The notes under the pieces were generated by a model. The model had not been told where the DNA came from, did not search any database, and saw only the letters and a program-made list of their open reading frames with translations. A program made the translations under genes and the position numbers. Positions 5,443 to 5,511 of a DNA stretch of 5,511 nt are shown here, piece after piece; the first letter of the stretch is position 1; each line of letters opens with the position of its first letter. Source of the DNA: an uncultured Eisenbergiella sp. (lineage in GTDB: Bacteria; Bacillota; Clostridia; Lachnospirales; Lachnospiraceae); contig CANQTI010000127.1 of the NCBI GenBank assembly GCA_947626725.1, forward strand, positions 1 through 5,511. Reading direction: 5' to 3'.

Positions 5443-5511
5443 GTATGACGGGCATGCCCGTGTTCTGTGGTGAGAGTCCACATAGGCGTAGCTACCGACG
5501 AACTTGATAGC
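5443..5511 (+). mobile_element. 5' end of a group IIC intron (truncated by the window edge)
   Basis: Immediately after the terminator T-tract the sequence begins GTATGACGGGCATG, close to the group II 5' consensus GTGYG; position 3 is A instead of G. A 5-bp stem follows (5466-5470 with 5478-5482) around TGAGAGT, giving GGTGAGAGTCC. This matches the start of domain I of the Oceanobacillus iheyensis group IIC intron as I remember it, including the later ...TAGC. Group IIC introns are known to insert just behind intrinsic terminator hairpins, exactly the position seen here. Only 69 bases are present, so the catalytic domain V, the 3' end and any reverse transcriptase/maturase gene cannot be checked. 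An alternative is an unrelated structured repeat. Confidence 0.62.

Noticed and set aside
5449..5460. Perfect 12-bp palindrome CGGGCATGCCCG, considered as an operator or second terminator
   Set aside because: There is no T-tract behind it, and it is better explained as part of the 5' domain of the proposed group IIC intron.
1..5511. CRISPR array, tRNA or rRNA genes, prophage or toxin-antitoxin genes
   Set aside because: I found no regularly spaced repeats, no tRNA-like cloverleaf or rRNA segments, and no phage or toxin-antitoxin motifs in any convincing frame.

Overview
This window looks like chromosomal DNA from a spore-forming, fairly GC-rich member of the Clostridia (Firmicutes), most likely Lachnospiraceae or a close relative. 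The pointers are strong AGGAGG-type ribosome binding sites, a CotS-family spore-coat protein, a clostridial-type HU protein and a MelA-type GH4 alpha-galactosidase. The organism assignment is inference.

Layout: Positions 1-36 are an intrinsic terminator for the leftward gene. Positions 67-1386 (minus strand) encode melA, an NAD+/Mn2+-dependent GH4 alpha-galactosidase. Positions 1387-1629 are a divergent control region. It holds a likely melA promoter, a direct repeat that could be the operator of the neighbouring regulator, and a striking run of three strong hairpins lying in the melA mRNA leader. Positions 1630-2547 (plus) encode an AraC-family regulator with an N-terminal sugar-binding cupin, the probable regulator of melA. 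Its end overlaps cca (2540-3886, plus), a class II tRNA nucleotidyltransferase with an HD domain. After an 86-base gap carrying a sequence like a mother-cell sigma factor promoter comes a CotS-like kinase-fold spore protein (3973-4956, plus). Then a near-consensus housekeeping promoter drives hup (5132-5404), which encodes the histone-like protein HU. It has a 137-base structured leader and a clean intrinsic terminator.

The most notable item is at the right edge. Directly after the T-tract of the hup terminator, the last 69 bases look like the 5' end of a group IIC self-splicing intron: a GTATG start, then a GGTGAGAGTCC domain I motif. Insertion just behind a terminator hairpin is the hallmark of that intron class. 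The rest of the intron and any maturase gene would lie beyond the window.

Functionally there are two blocks. The left one is a sugar-use module (melA plus divergent AraC regulator). The right one is housekeeping and sporulation (cca, CotS-like, hup). They are joined by the unexpected 8-base overlap of the regulator with cca. No complete previously undescribed system is visible. The best leads are the group IIC intron, the triple-hairpin element in front of melA, and the hup leader.
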